Origin: Adiantum capillus-veneris
Taxonomy: Eukaryota; Streptophyta; Polypodiopsida; Polypodiales; Pteridaceae
DNA length: 64,000 nt
Reading direction: 5' to 3'
Assembly (NCBI GenBank): GCA_014529385.2
Contig: CM043949.1
Coordinates: 106,430,554 to 106,494,553 of the forward strand
In this document: in pieces, positions 10,766 through 23,305 of the stretch
Layout: every line of letters begins with the position of its first letter
Numbering within the stretch: the stretch's first letter is position 1
Made by a program: the position numbers and the translations under genes
The notes under the pieces: model-generated
Database searches by the model: none
What the model was told of the DNA's origin: nothing
What the model saw: the letters and a program-made list of their open reading frames with translations, nothing else

Positions 10766-12681
10766 AATCAAGAATCCAATAGTATTGATGAATACCACAG
10801 ATCAGGGAATGTGATGGTTTTCATCCCATTATAACTGAGATACACAAATCGTAGATTAATTTTGAAAACAAATACGAGAAGAAAACAAGCTAAGTCAAAG
10901 AGTGAGCTAGACCAATAATTGGAGGGATGTATTTCTTCCTCCTATTGAGTAATTTGAGGGGATCTCAAGCAAATTTGGATATTTTCTCCTATTGGGGGGA
11001 TAGGGGATCTATAAGATCTTTGGATAGTCAATCTCAATCCTTGAGAATCTTACCCCCTTACATGGGAGAGTCTGAAGCAAAGTTTGATGTGAAGGTGATA
11101 CCATCACAAAGACTCTTCTCAAAAAATATGATGAAGTCTAAGGATTGATAGACATATTGTCTACACCCATGAGTTGCACCATTACGCTAGTTGAGCTTCT
11201 TTGAATATGACCAAACATGTGGGTGAAAGTTGGAAAATGCTTAGAAAAGTTTTGTGTAAAGGATCTAGCTTCACAGATGCAAGAATGGGGCAAAGAGCTA
11301 GAGAAGCCTCAGTTAAGCATGCGACCAGTACCCTTAACAAGGTAGGGGAATATTATGAAGGTGAGGATGGCAACACAACTCTTCTTGTGGAATTTCAAGG
11401 TGTCACCACCATTTGACAGTGGAGTTGGAGTAGCCATCACTACTAAAGAAACATGGGAAAAATGGGGAAAACTAGCTTTAAGAGCAACAAGAATGAAATT
11501 GCAGCTTGCAGATGGGTATATGGAGAGACCCCTGGGGCTTCTAGTGAAATTAATTGTTACCTCTTGTTACCTCTTGAGAAATTGAATATGAGCATACATT
11601 TGATGTTGTCAACTTTGACAAAAGAAGAACAACTACAACAACATAATACTTGGACGACCATTCATTCGGAAACTGAAGATGGTCCAAGACTTGGGTTATG
11701 ACCATATATACCTGAGAAATATGGAAACCACAATGCGCATAAACCTTAAAGACCATAGTTACAAAGATGTGAACCAAACCCTAGTTGAGGAGTTTGATTC
11801 AACTACACTAGCAGCATTTGAGCTTCCAACTTGGTTAGCTAAGCCAAAGGAGCTATGGTAGTGTGGAGAATCTTAGTGCAGAATCTTAAAACGAGAAGAG
11901 TGTATTCTCAAAAGGGCAATTGAAGACAAGGAATACATTCCTGAACTCTTCCCTGAAGCAATTCTAGAGCCTTTAGAGTGGACACATATTCTAACAACCC
12001 TAGGTGTGTGTGCTATTTTGGATGGTCCCACAACAAAGTTTTACAATAAATATGATTATGATGTGGTTCCATACTATATGGTTAGTGTGTTAAATGGGAA
12101 AGATGAGGAAACAGTCATTGAACAACCCATAAAAGATGAATCGGTGGAAGTAGACAAAGAGGAGATGTTTTATAACTCACCAAAGCATCTTGAGCAAAAT
12201 GAGGATGTAGATAATGAATTCTCTGACCATCTGAGTGAACCAGAGGAAACAATAGCGGATGTTAGGTTCTACAACTTTCCAAATCAAAAGCCTAAATGTC
12301 AACAATGCTTTAAGTGCAAGAGAGCTGAATGTAGGGCTACAAAGAATCCAATGCCTAGAATAACAGGCAAAACACAATTTTTGATGTTTGCAAAAGCTGA
12401 AGATTGTGTTAAAGACAAGGTTTCAAGGAGATTCACCAGAGCTCAAGATCCAAAGACAAGAGATAGCATAAGAAACCTGAGAAAACAAACTCAAAAGTTT
12501 AAAACTGAAACAAAACCCAAGAAAACAAAAGAAGCAGGACTAGACAAGTTCAAAGAAAATAAATGGACCAAGGTTGAGAGAAAGAAGAAATACAAAGATC
12601 TCAACAAAACTCTAAAAGAGGTGTGGACTATAGAAATAGAATGTGATGAAGAGGGTGAGAAAAATGATAGCAAAATGAGTG
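10766..12681 (+). pseudogene. Old gypsy-like element G0, protease-RT linker region
   Basis: A broken plus-strand coding stretch. The longest open part (12006-12785) is acidic, then Cys-rich (CQQCFKCKRAEC), then very Lys-rich. Upstream pieces at 11201-11860 are joined by frame changes and stops. No catalytic motif is visible here. The assignment to a gypsy element rests on the RT start that follows at 12930 in a compatible order. It resumes after the C1 insertion and is cut at 13160 by G1. Confidence 0.5.
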
Positions 12682-12802
12682 CCCGGGGCAGTCACTTATC
12701 AAAAGACCCCTATATCACGTGCGTTCAATTTTGGTCTTTTAATAATCCTCTCCAGTTAACTCACGTGATATCATACACATTCTAAAAAGTGACCGCCCCG
12801 GG
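12682..12802. mobile_element. 121-bp miniature inverted-repeat element (MITE)
   Basis: The left end CCCGGGGCAGTCACTT matches the inverted right end AAGTGACCGCCCCGGG with one mismatch. The perfect 8-bp duplication AATGAGTG flanks it at 12674-12681 and 12803-12810. Inside, ATATCACGTG and CACGTGATAT form a second nested inverted pair, so the whole can fold into a hairpin. Size and structure fit a MITE. The CCC/GGGG terminus and 8-bp TSD resemble the 688-bp insert at 4464. Confidence 0.92.
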
Positions 12803-12810
12803 AATGAGTG

Positions 12811-13159
12811 TACCCTCCCACCAAAAAAAATTCACAATACAAGATAAAAAGGTAGTGATGACATAGCCCATACAAGAGCAAAAGGACAAGGAGTCATATG
12901 ACAAGCTAGAGGACACAAAGAAGATAGACTTGGTAGAGCTAGGAGAAAATCCAAGGATAGTCTATATAGCAACTGATCGGAGTCCAAAAGAAGAAGAGAA
13001 GCTTGTAAGTCTTCTCAAGGAGTATAAGGACGTGTTTGCTTGGTCATATAGAGACCTAAAGGGAGTACATTTAATAATATGCCAACACGCAACCCCATTA
13101 AAATATGTAAGGCCTAGCCGACAAAGATCGTACACATATAATGATATGTTTGCTAAATG
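12811..13159 (+). pseudogene. pol: G0 reverse transcriptase N-terminal part
   Basis: The frame 12930-13159 begins with a segment seen just before RT in many plant gypsy elements. VSLLKEYKDVFAWSYRDLKG is followed by ICQHATPLK, then VRPSRQRSYTYN. In the family the fingers domain of RT follows directly. Here the frame is cut by the G1 LTR at 13160, and no continuation is seen inside the window. The family match is strong, and the fragment is not functional. Confidence 0.78.
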
Positions 13160-13420
13160 TGTCATAATAATCAATATCTAATTCTCCTAAATGATTTTCT
13201 CGTGTTAAATTGATCATTTAATATGGGGAAGTGCCAGGGGAGAAAAGCTAGAATATTGGTTAAGCTAGTAGACCAACCACAATAGCGATCCAAAGGAGGG
13301 AAAATAGGGATCCAAAGGGGGGGCCATCTGCAAAATAGCTATGTGCAACAATGGGCTCCAAACACCTTAGGGTTCAGCCCATTAAGACTTCCAAAATGCT
13401 AAGGTTCCAAAATTCAAAGG
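13160..13420 (+). repeat. G1 5' LTR, segment 1
   Basis: The first 261 bp of the LTR, matching 46778-47038 nearly base for base (GATTTTCTCGTGTTAAAT..., then CCAAAATTCAAAGG), up to the C2 insertion. Its last five bases are the left AAAGG TSD of C2. Confidence 0.9.
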
Positions 13421-14229
13421 TGTTAAGTATGGAGCCTGATTTACCCTTGTAATTTTTTGTGGTAAAAGCGCACATTTGTAAGGCCCCCATTATGAGGAGA
13501 AGGCATCGTGCGTGCAGGAAAATCACTCACCGGAAACCAAAATTTTCACGGACAAGAATCAGGGGCAACTTTAAAGGCCTCGGGGGCAGAGGCTCTCGAG
13601 ACTTTTTTTTTCGCCGGAATATTATGGCCGGATGGCGGCCGGAAAGTGGTCGGAAAACAACCGGTCGGTTGGCCGGTGGCCGGTAGTCAATGGCCGATGG
13701 CCGGTGGTCGGAAGTCAATGGCCGGTGGCCGGTGGTCGGAAGTCAATGGCCGGTGGCCAGTGGCCGAATTCAATGGCCGGTGGCCGAATTCAAAAGCGGA
13801 CTTGTCTTCTCAAGGGCGGCCACACATGGACGGATTGGAGGGTCCGATTTGGACTTATTTGCACAAGGGTGGCTACACATGGCTGGCTCTCATAAGAGAG
13901 GGCAACCCTTTTGGCCTATAAAAGGAGGCCATTTCTACACACATTTCATAGTGTGAAGTTGATGCAACAAGGTGAGTGTGAGGTGGTGAGAGTGAAGCAA
14001 GGCGGGAGCTCCATTAAGGGTATAATCCCTTTGTAAACTACTTCTTGTTTTTGAAGTACTAAAGCCATTGAGTGGCTGCTTTCCCGTGGACGTAGCCCAC
14101 ATTGGGTGAACCACGTATATCGTGTGTACTCTCTCTCTTTCTACTCTATAATCTCGTGTATATAAATTTGTCTCTCTCCATTAAGTAATCTACTCAATTA
14201 TCTATTTAGCTACGTCTTATTTCCTAACA
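13421..14229 (+). repeat. C2 5' LTR
   Basis: TGTTAAG...CCTAACA, 809 bp. A GC-rich block at about 13640-13800 is built from repeated GGCCGGTGGTCGGAAGTCAAT-like units. A TATA-like CCTATAAAAGG lies near 13915, followed by the likely transcript start. Confidence 0.93.
13640..13800 (+). repeat. LTR minisatellite, GGCCGGTGG-type units
   Basis: Units of about 20-30 bp, built from GGCCGGTGGCC and GGTCGGAAGTCAAT, occur more times here than at the same place in the 3' LTR (about 18460-18565). This accounts for the 48-bp length difference between the two LTRs of this one element. Confidence 0.85.
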
Positions 14230-14231
14230 AC

Positions 14232-14243
14232 TGGTATCAAAGC
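14232..14243 (+). other. C2 primer-binding site
   Basis: TGGTATCAAAGC lies just inside the 5' LTR, complementary to the 3' end of initiator Met-tRNA with one difference. It is identical to the C1 site. Confidence 0.87.
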
Positions 14244-14302
14244 AAGGTTTGCTCGTAGCTAAATTATCTCAAGGAAAGGATTCCTTGAACTGAGTGGGAG
14301 TT

Positions 14303-15157
14303 ATGGTAGAGGAAGGGAAGCTCAAGATTGAGAAGTTCAACGGCAAAAACTACCAACATTGGAAGATGCAGATTGAAGACTATCTCTACCAGAAGGACCT
14401 CTATTTGCCACTAGGCGGTCTTGCGAAGAAGCCCGCAACAATGGCAGATGAAGCATGGATTGTACTTGATCGAAAGGCACTGGGAACAATCCGGTTAAGC
14501 TTGGCGTCAACGGTGGCCTTCAATGTTTCGGAGATGAAGACCACAGAGGACTTGATGAAGTCACTTGACGACTTCTACGAGAAACCATCGGCATCCAATA
14601 AGGTATTTCTTATGAAGCGCTTGTTCAATCTAAAGATGGAAGAGAATGGTTCAGTTGCAGAACACCTAAATGACTTTAACACAAACATAAGTCAACTTCG
14701 ATCAGTGAAAATCAATTTCGATGACGAAGTGCGAGCTCTCCTTATACTATCATCTCTACCGGATAGTTGGGACAGCCTTGTGATGGCTGTAAGTAATTCT
14801 ATCTCTGGCACAAATAATCTTAAGTTTGATGATGGTGTGGGTGTTCTCCTAAGCGAGGAAATGCGAAGGAGAAGCACAGGAGAATCATCAAGTGCTGCAC
14901 TATCAGTGGAAACAAGAGGAAGGCTTAAGGAGAGGTTCAAAAACCAAAAGGGTCGTGATCGCTCAAGGCGGAGCAAGTCACGCACAAAGTCAGTTCTTGA
15001 ATGTTGGAACTGCGGCAAGAAGGGCCACATCAGGAAGGATTGCTGGTCCAAGAAGAAGAAGGAGAAAGAGTCTCAAGACAACAAGCCAACATCGGAGGCC
15101 AATGTGGCAGGTAAAGTAGAGCAAGATGCTCTAATTCTCTCATTAGACTGTGTCTAA
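14303..15157 (+). CDS. gag: C2 Gag
   Basis: Copia Gag of about 284 residues, forming the particle and packaging RNA. I chose the ATG at 14303 because it is the first ATG in frame after the leader and aligns with the C1 start. The N-terminal half contains NYQHWKMQIEDYL and, further on, FLMKRLFNLKM, both typical of the copia gag domain (UBN2 type). A basic Arg-Ser-Lys stretch at about residues 220-230 precedes a perfect CCHC zinc knuckle, CWNCGKKGHIRKDC. A 2-bp deletion near 15149, relative to C1, sends the frame into a stop just before the protease. Intact except for that end. Confidence 0.93.
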   Translation: MVEEGKLKIEKFNGKNYQHWKMQIEDYLYQKDLYLPLGGLAKKPATMADEAWIVLDRKALGTIRLSLASTVAFNVSEMKTTEDLMKSLDDFYEKPSASNKVFLMKRLFNLKMEENGSVAEHLNDFNTNISQLRSVKINFDDEVRALLILSSLPDSWDSLVMAVSNSISGTNNLKFDDGVGVLLSEEMRRRSTGESSSAALSVETRGRLKERFKNQKGRDRSRRSKSRTKSVLECWNCGKKGHIRKDCWSKKKKEKESQDNKPTSEANVAGKVEQDALILSLDCV

Positions 15158-15719
15158 TTCCTAGATAGTAGATTCCGGGGCTTCATTCCATGCGACACCA
15201 CACAAGCAACATTTCCAAGACTACACCAAAGGTATTTTTGGGTATGTATACTTGGGAGATGATGAAGCTTGTGAGATTGTTGGCAAAGGTACAGTTTCTG
15301 TCAAAACTGCCAACGGAAATGAATGGAAGCTTAAAGATGTTAGGCATGTTCCTTCTCTTCGCAAAAATTTGATCTCTACAGGACAATTGGACGATGAAGG
15401 TCACAACATTGCATTCGGAAACAAACGGTGGAAGATCTCAAAGGGATCTTTGGTGGTTGCCAAGGGTGAAAAAGTCGGTACACTTTAATTGTGTACTATT
15501 AGCACGCAACCTTTAACGTGTGCAGCAACTACAGAAGTTGACAGTGCGGTGTGGCACTACCGACTTGGGCATATGAGTGCCAAAGGAATGCAAATCCTTC
15601 AAACAAAGAAGCTTCTACCACGTTTGAAAGAAGTGGACTTAAAGTTCTGTGAAGATTGTGTTTATGGTAAACAAAAGAGGGTAAATTTTCAAAAATCAAG
15701 AAATGAAAGAAAAAATTAA
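15158..15719 (+). pseudogene. pol: C2 protease and pre-integrase zinc-binding region
   Basis: The protease region is preceded by TAG in place of a Trp codon (15161-15163). It then reads VDSGASFHAT, with the DSG active-site triplet of copia proteases. SLRKNLISTGQLDDEG follows. A TAA (15486) replaces a codon that reads Tyr in C1. The pre-integrase part contains WHYRLGHMSAKG and CEDCVYGKQ, the His/Cys zinc-binding pairs. The frame ends at a TAA in an A-rich run, and integrase resumes in the +1 frame. C1 has the identical arrangement there. Confidence 0.86.
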
Positions 15720-16731
15720 AAAACTTGAGTTGGTTCATTCTGATGTTTGGGGTCCTGCAAGTACACCATCACTTGGTGGCTCATTGTACTATGTAACATT
15801 CATAGACGATGCGACTAGAAAAACATGGGTTTATGTCATGAAGAATAAATCCGATGTATTTTCCATATTTCAAAGGTGGAAAGCCTTTGTGGAGAATGAA
15901 ACAGGTACTAAGGTTAAATGCCTCAGACCCGACAATGGAGGCGAATATTGCAGCCAAGCTTTTGAAAGCTTTTGTGCTAGCAATGGCATTCGGAGGCAAA
16001 GGAAAACCCCAAGGACACCTCAACAAAATGGGATTTCAGAAAGGATGACCAGGACAATCATGGAACGAGCACGAAGCATGCGGCTACATGCAGGCCTACC
16101 GCTTGAGCTTTGGGCGGAAGCTGTAAGTACGTCTGTGTACTTAATCAATCGGTCACCCTTAACGGCATTGGATGGGGGAGTTCCAGAAGAGGCATGGACA
16201 GGTAAACCGGTGAATTATGCATTTCTCAAAGTGTTTGGGTGTGAGGCTTTCATGCACATAGATAGAAGCCTAAGATCAAAGTTAGATGCAAAGTCCAAAA
16301 AGTGTTTCTTCATTGGCTATGGTGAAGGAGAATTTGGGTATCGCCTATGGAATCCTGAAGATGGTAAAATCTTAAGGAGTAGGGATGTAATTTTTAACGA
16401 ACAAAATATGTACAAAGATTACTTGGAAAGAAAACAAACAAAAGAAACAGGTGATGAGTACATGGAGCTTGAGGACGGTGAAGACTCAAGGACTGCAAAC
16501 GGTGACAATGTGCAACAACGTCAACCAAATGAGGAGCCTCAACCTATTCCCCGAAGATCTACAAGAGCAAGTAGACCTCCAGAAAGGTTTGTTCCTTCCT
16601 TCAACCATCTCTTGATCTTAGATTCTGGAGAGCCGGAATCATATGAAGAAGCTATGCAACATGAATCCAAAGAAGAATGGACGAAGAGCATGCAAGTGGA
16701 GATGGACTCACTACATCGCAACCAAACATAG
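15703..16731 (+). CDS. pol: C2 integrase and linker to RT
   Basis: A copia integrase inserting element cDNA into the chromosome. HSDVWGP gives catalytic Asp 1. RPDNGGEY gives Asp 2. TPQQNGISERM gives the Glu at the usual spacing of about 35 residues. SKKCFFIGYGEGEFGYRLW is the family's C-terminal core. The linker is acidic and basic by turns and ends with PESYEEAMQ, the usual entry to copia RT. The open frame stops at TAG (16729), where C1 reads TGG in NQTWELV. A true start is not implied: this is a polyprotein segment, and the nominal ATG lies at the frame junction. Confidence 0.92.
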   Translation: MKEKIKKLELVHSDVWGPASTPSLGGSLYYVTFIDDATRKTWVYVMKNKSDVFSIFQRWKAFVENETGTKVKCLRPDNGGEYCSQAFESFCASNGIRRQRKTPRTPQQNGISERMTRTIMERARSMRLHAGLPLELWAEAVSTSVYLINRSPLTALDGGVPEEAWTGKPVNYAFLKVFGCEAFMHIDRSLRSKLDAKSKKCFFIGYGEGEFGYRLWNPEDGKILRSRDVIFNEQNMYKDYLERKQTKETGDEYMELEDGEDSRTANGDNVQQRQPNEEPQPIPRRSTRASRPPERFVPSFNHLLILDSGEPESYEEAMQHESKEEWTKSMQVEMDSLHRNQT

Positions 16732-16743
16732 GAGCTGGTTGAG

Positions 16744-18183
16744 TTGCCTAAAGGTAAGCGGGCACTTCAAAACAAATGGGTGTACAAGCTAAAGGAAGAA
16801 GAAGGTGGGAAGAAAAGGTACAAGTCTATGCTTGTGGTAAAAGGTTTTTCTCAAAAGAAAGGTATTGACTTCAATGAAATATTTTCTCCTGTTGTAAAAA
16901 TGAACTCAATTAGGCTTGTCTTAAGCCTTGTGGCTGCTCATGATCTAAATCTCGAGCAAATGGATGTAAATACGGCATTCCCTCACAGTGACTTAGAGGA
17001 GGAAATCTACATGCTTCAACCAAAGGGTTATGAAGTAAAAGGTAAGGAGAAAATGGTTTGCAGATTAAACAAGAGCTTGTATGGTTTAAAGCAAGCATCA
17101 AGACAATGGTACTTGAAGTTTGATCGATGGATGTTGGATCATGGATTCACAAGATGCAACTCGGATCACTGCGTCTACACGAAGAATTTGGGAGATGGGA
17201 AATTCATCATCCTAATGTTGTATGTTGATGACATGTTGATTGCAAGTGCTAACATGCAAGACATCAAAGACCTAAAAGAGGAGCTATCCAAATCTTTTTC
17301 AATGAAAGATTTAGGTGCTGCAAAGAGGATACTTGGTATGAAAATATCAAGGGACAGGACGAAGAAGACAATAAAGCTATCTCAAGAAGATTACATCAAG
17401 AAGCTACTAGAAAGGTTTGCAATGCAAAATGCAAAACCAGTTTCTACACCTTTGGCTGGTCATTTTAAACTACTGAAGGATATGTATCCAAAGACACAAG
17501 AGGAGATAGCCTATATGTCTAAAGTTCCATATGCTGCAGCGGTAGGTTCTCTAATGTATGCTATGGTTTGGACAAGGCCAGACATTGCACATGCAGTGGG
17601 AGTTGTGATTAGGTTCATGGACAACCCAGGTAAAGAGCATCGGCAAGCTGTGAAGTGGATACTTAGGTATCTAAAAGGGACAACAACAAATGCTTTGTAT
17701 TTTGGAGGAACTGATATTTTTCTAGAAGGGTATGCTGATGCAGATATGGCAGGTGACAAAGATACTCGAAGGAGCACTACTGGCTATGTGTTCACGGTTG
17801 GAGGCACAACAGTAAGCTGGGCTTCAAAGCTGCAGAAAGTGGTTTCACTTTCTACCACGGAAGCAGAGTATGTAGCAATGACGGAGGCAAGCAAAGAAAT
17901 TTTGTGGCTTCACAGATTCTTAGAAGAGCTTGGATTCAAACAAGACAATTGTGTCTTGTACAGTGATAGCCAAAGCGCTATCCATGTTGCGAAGAACTCA
18001 GCCTTTCATTCAAGGACAAAGCACATTGAGGTGAGATATCACTTCATACGCACTCTTTTGGAAGAGGGACAACTAAAGCTAGGAAAGGTGCATACAAGTG
18101 AAAATCTTGCAGACATGTTTACAAAGGTGGTCAACAAGGAGAAGTTGAGCTTTTGCTCATCTTCAATCGGCATTCAAGGATAA
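16744..18183 (+). CDS. pol: C2 reverse transcriptase and RNase H
   Basis: 479 uninterrupted codons. RT motifs run in order: NKWVYKLK, KGFSQKKGIDF, MDVNTAF (first Asp), SLYGLKQASRQWY, LYVDDMLIAS (catalytic YVDD) and MKDLGAAKRILGM. The connection has WTRPDIAHAVG. RNase H reads GYADADMAGD, STTEAEYVA, DSQSAIH and ends near SENLADMFTKV. All catalytic acidic residues are present, so this part could be active. It ends at TAA 18181-18183, followed by the polypurine tract. Separated from the integrase frame by a single TAG. Confidence 0.95.
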   Translation: MPKGKRALQNKWVYKLKEEEGGKKRYKSMLVVKGFSQKKGIDFNEIFSPVVKMNSIRLVLSLVAAHDLNLEQMDVNTAFPHSDLEEEIYMLQPKGYEVKGKEKMVCRLNKSLYGLKQASRQWYLKFDRWMLDHGFTRCNSDHCVYTKNLGDGKFIILMLYVDDMLIASANMQDIKDLKEELSKSFSMKDLGAAKRILGMKISRDRTKKTIKLSQEDYIKKLLERFAMQNAKPVSTPLAGHFKLLKDMYPKTQEEIAYMSKVPYAAAVGSLMYAMVWTRPDIAHAVGVVIRFMDNPGKEHRQAVKWILRYLKGTTTNALYFGGTDIFLEGYADADMAGDKDTRRSTTGYVFTVGGTTVSWASKLQKVVSLSTTEAEYVAMTEASKEILWLHRFLEELGFKQDNCVLYSDSQSAIHVAKNSAFHSRTKHIEVRYHFIRTLLEEGQLKLGKVHTSENLADMFTKVVNKEKLSFCSSSIGIQG

Positions 18184-18232
18184 GAAGCCAGAATGAAAAG
18201 CAGTCACAGGTTTGGTGTGGAGATCAGTCTCC

Positions 18233-18243
18233 AAGTGGGAGAT
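18233..18243 (+). other. C2 polypurine tract
   Basis: AAGTGGGAGAT immediately precedes the 3' LTR and is the plus-strand primer site. Confidence 0.85.
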
Positions 18244-19004
18244 TGTTAAGTATGGAGCCTGATTTACCCTTGTAATTTTTTGTGGTAAAAGCGCACATTT
18301 GTAAGGCCCCCATTATGAGGAGAAGGCATCGTGCGTGAAGGAAAATCACTCACCGGAAACCAAAATTTTTACGGACAAGAATCAGGGGCAACTTTAAAGG
18401 CCTCAGGGGCGGAGGCCCTCGAGACTTTTTTTTTCGCCGGAATATTATGGCCGGATGGCGGCCGGAAAGTGGTCGGAAAACAACCGGTCGGTTGGCCGGT
18501 GGCCGGTAGTGAATGGCCGATGGCCGGTGGTCGGAAGTCAATGGCCGGTGGCCGGTGGCCGAATTCAAAAGCGGACTTGTCTTCTCAGGGGCGGCCACAC
18601 ATGGGCGGATTGGAGGGTCCGATTTGGACTTATTCGCACAAGGGCGGCTACACATGGCTGTCTCTCATAAGAGAGGGCAGCCCTTTTGGCCTATAAAAGG
18701 AGGCCATTTCTACACACATTTCATAGTGTGAAGTTGATGCAACAAGGTGAGTGTGAGGTGGTGAGAGTGAAGCAAGGCGGGAGCTCCATTAAGGGTATAA
18801 TCCCTTTGTAAACTACTTCTTGTTTTTGAAGTACTAAAGCCATTGAGTGGCTGCTTTCCCGTGGACGTAGCCCACATTGGGTGAACCACGTATATCGTGT
18901 GTACTCTCTCTCTTTCTACTCTATAATCTCGTGTATATAAATTTGTCTCTCTCCATTAAGTAATCTACTCAATTATCTATTTAGCTACGTCTTATTTCCT
19001 AACA
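18244..19004 (+). repeat. C2 3' LTR
   Basis: 761 bp, TGTTAAG...CCTAACA, followed by the AAAGG TSD. Apart from the minisatellite it differs from the 5' LTR at only a small number of positions. Confidence 0.93.
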
Positions 19005-19009
19005 AAAGG

Positions 19010-19849
19010 CTGTGTCCAATGGTCAAAGGCTTAGGAAATTGGATGCTTTGTGTGTGTCCCAAAAGTCTTCACAAACTCCTACATAGGAGGGGGAGAGCCT
19101 AAGAATTAGGGGATGAGAGAGAAACACACACACACACAGTCACAAGCTTCCTTTGTACACAAGGGGAAAGAGGGACACATGTCAGCTCCCTAGGCCAGAT
19201 GTCCACAAGGTGTACCCAAATCCTATTGGATGGCCATGGAGGTGGACCAATGAGAATTAGGCTAGAGTAAATCTAGTTTAATTAATTTAAAAAACACTTA
19301 ATAAAAGAACCAATAGGAATTAAGCTCTCTAGAAGACTATTGGACAGTCTCCAAAGGGGGCCAATGAGCATTCAGTAGCCCAATGGCTTGCCTGATTCCT
19401 ATTTGCCAGGAGACAAAGGGGTCCAATGAGAGTTTAATTCCATTTATTAATTACCTAAAGCTCTCACAAAAGGGGAAAGGGGGACACATGTCAGAAGACT
19501 ATCACTTATGCTCCTGAAATCCTATTGGCTAAGCCTGGGGAGGTCCAATGAGGTGCTAGCAAGAGCAAATAGCAAGAGGGGTCAACCAAGAGAGAGAGGG
19601 GACTGATTTTTCAAAGGGAATTATCCACACACACTCACACAAGCTCATGTGTAGAGTAAGAAGAATCTCTCTCTCTTCTCAAGCTTCAATGGAAAGCTTA
19701 TCACCTACTCCAAGCTTGTGAGAAGGGAGCCTACACCAACAACTCTTGGAATTTGTGATGCAAATCCAACCAAGAGCCAAGATTCAATGCATGCTCATCT
19801 CCTCTACCATGCTAATTACTAATCTAAGCTATGCTAATATGAGTGATTA
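19010..19849 (+). repeat. G1 5' LTR, segment 2
   Basis: It continues the LTR exactly where segment 1 stopped (GCTGTGTCCAATGGTCAAAGG, then GGATGCTTTGTGTGTG) and matches 47039 to about 47875 of the solo LTR. It ends at GAGTGATTA, whose last five bases are the left TSD of X. Confidence 0.9.
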
Positions 19850-19856
19850 TGAGAAA

Positions 19857-19952
19857 TACCCCTCCCCAGGGGTCTATGCACAGAATATACAATTTACACA
19901 TCTATACCCCTCCCCAGGGGTCTATGCACAGAATATACAATTTACACATTTA
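19857..19952 (+). repeat. 48-bp tandem duplication at X start
   Basis: Two direct copies (19857-19904 and 19905-19952) of a unit beginning TACCCCTCCCCAGGGG, almost identical. Confidence 0.92.
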
Positions 19953-22616
<2,664 letters not shown>

Positions 22617-22621
22617 ATGAG

Positions 22622-22848
22622 TGTTACCATATACACGTGGTAGTGATGTGTGTGAACACACTAGAACCGCCGGGGCATTTTTTTCCTCTTTAGGAGGTTT
22701 TTTCCCCCGAGCATTGTATATACGCCCATCACTCTAGGGCTATCTATCTTTCCATTGCACACTAAGTAACACACTCTCTATTGTGTGCCTTGAGCTTCCT
22801 TCGTCTTATCCAAGCTATGTGCGTTTCTCTGCAACCCTAATTCCAACA
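22622..22848 (+). repeat. C3 5' LTR
   Basis: 227 bp, TGTTACCATATACACG...TTCCAACA. A TATA-like GTATATACG lies near 22719. Very similar to the LTRs at 36942, 39633 and 61389. Confidence 0.93.
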
Positions 22849-22850
22849 AT

Positions 22851-22862
22851 TGGTATCAGAGC
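22851..22862 (+). other. C3 primer-binding site
   Basis: TGGTATCAGAGC, a perfect initiator-Met-tRNA primer site two bases after the LTR. Confidence 0.93.
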
Positions 22863-23213
22863 AGGTTACGTCCTCCCGGGCTTAGTCGCCAGCAGCTGCT
22901 CCAGCACACGCCTGCTCACTTTCTCCGATTTCAGTGAGCTTTGGCGAGCATTCACAGGTCGACAAATATTTCGGATGTGCTCATAGAGCTCAATCTGCTC
23001 TGATTTTGAATTTGGACTCATTTCGGCCTCCGTTTCCACTACAGGCAGTACTGCACAGGCTATTTCGTCATTTTGTGAAGAATTTTTGTCATTGCCATTT
23101 CTTGCATAACAGGTGCCTTATAGTCTTATACAGTTTGTGCTATATAGCACGTGTTGTTCCTGCTCCGTTTCTCCTATTTTCGGACAGTTTTCACATCAGG
23201 TGCAACATTTACC

Positions 23214-23236
23214 ATCGCTGACAACAACAACACAGA
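23214..23236 (+). pseudogene. gag: C3 gag, first codons before T9 insertion
   Basis: ACC ATC GCT GAC AAC AAC AAC ACA GA would encode M-A-D-N-N-N-T-D if ATC were ATG. The ACC-ATN-GCT context is a good plant start context, so the start codon seems lost by one substitution. Coding resumes after T9 at 32673 with TGTGTTCAAGATG (D-V-F-K-M) in the same frame, which fixes the T9 insertion point almost to the base. Confidence 0.75.
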
Positions 23237-23305
23237 CATTAGGAGAAATATGAACTTTGCATGGGCCTTGTAAGGAATCCTAATTTTTAGGGATTAAGGC
23301 TAATG
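23237..23305. repeat. T9 left terminal inverted repeat
   Basis: Outer 31 bp plus TAGGGATTAAGGCTAAT pair with the right end, interrupted by about 18 extra bases (a small palindrome around CCTAATTTTTAGG) on this side. Confidence 0.85.

Larger units (their letters stand above)
13421..19004 (+). mobile_element. Ty1/copia retrotransposon C2, nearly complete
   Basis: A 5,584-bp copia element with LTRs 13421-14229 and 18244-19004 and the perfect TSD AAAGG (13416-13420 and 19005-19009). It has a primer site, a polypurine tract and the full gag-PR-IN-RT-RH order. Only a handful of lesions break the coding sequence: a 2-bp loss near 15149, stops at about 15162, 15486 and 16729, and the A-rich frame change at 15715. 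The LTRs differ mainly by repeat number and a small number of substitutions, so it is a young insertion. It is the best reference copy for the family. Confidence 0.95.
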
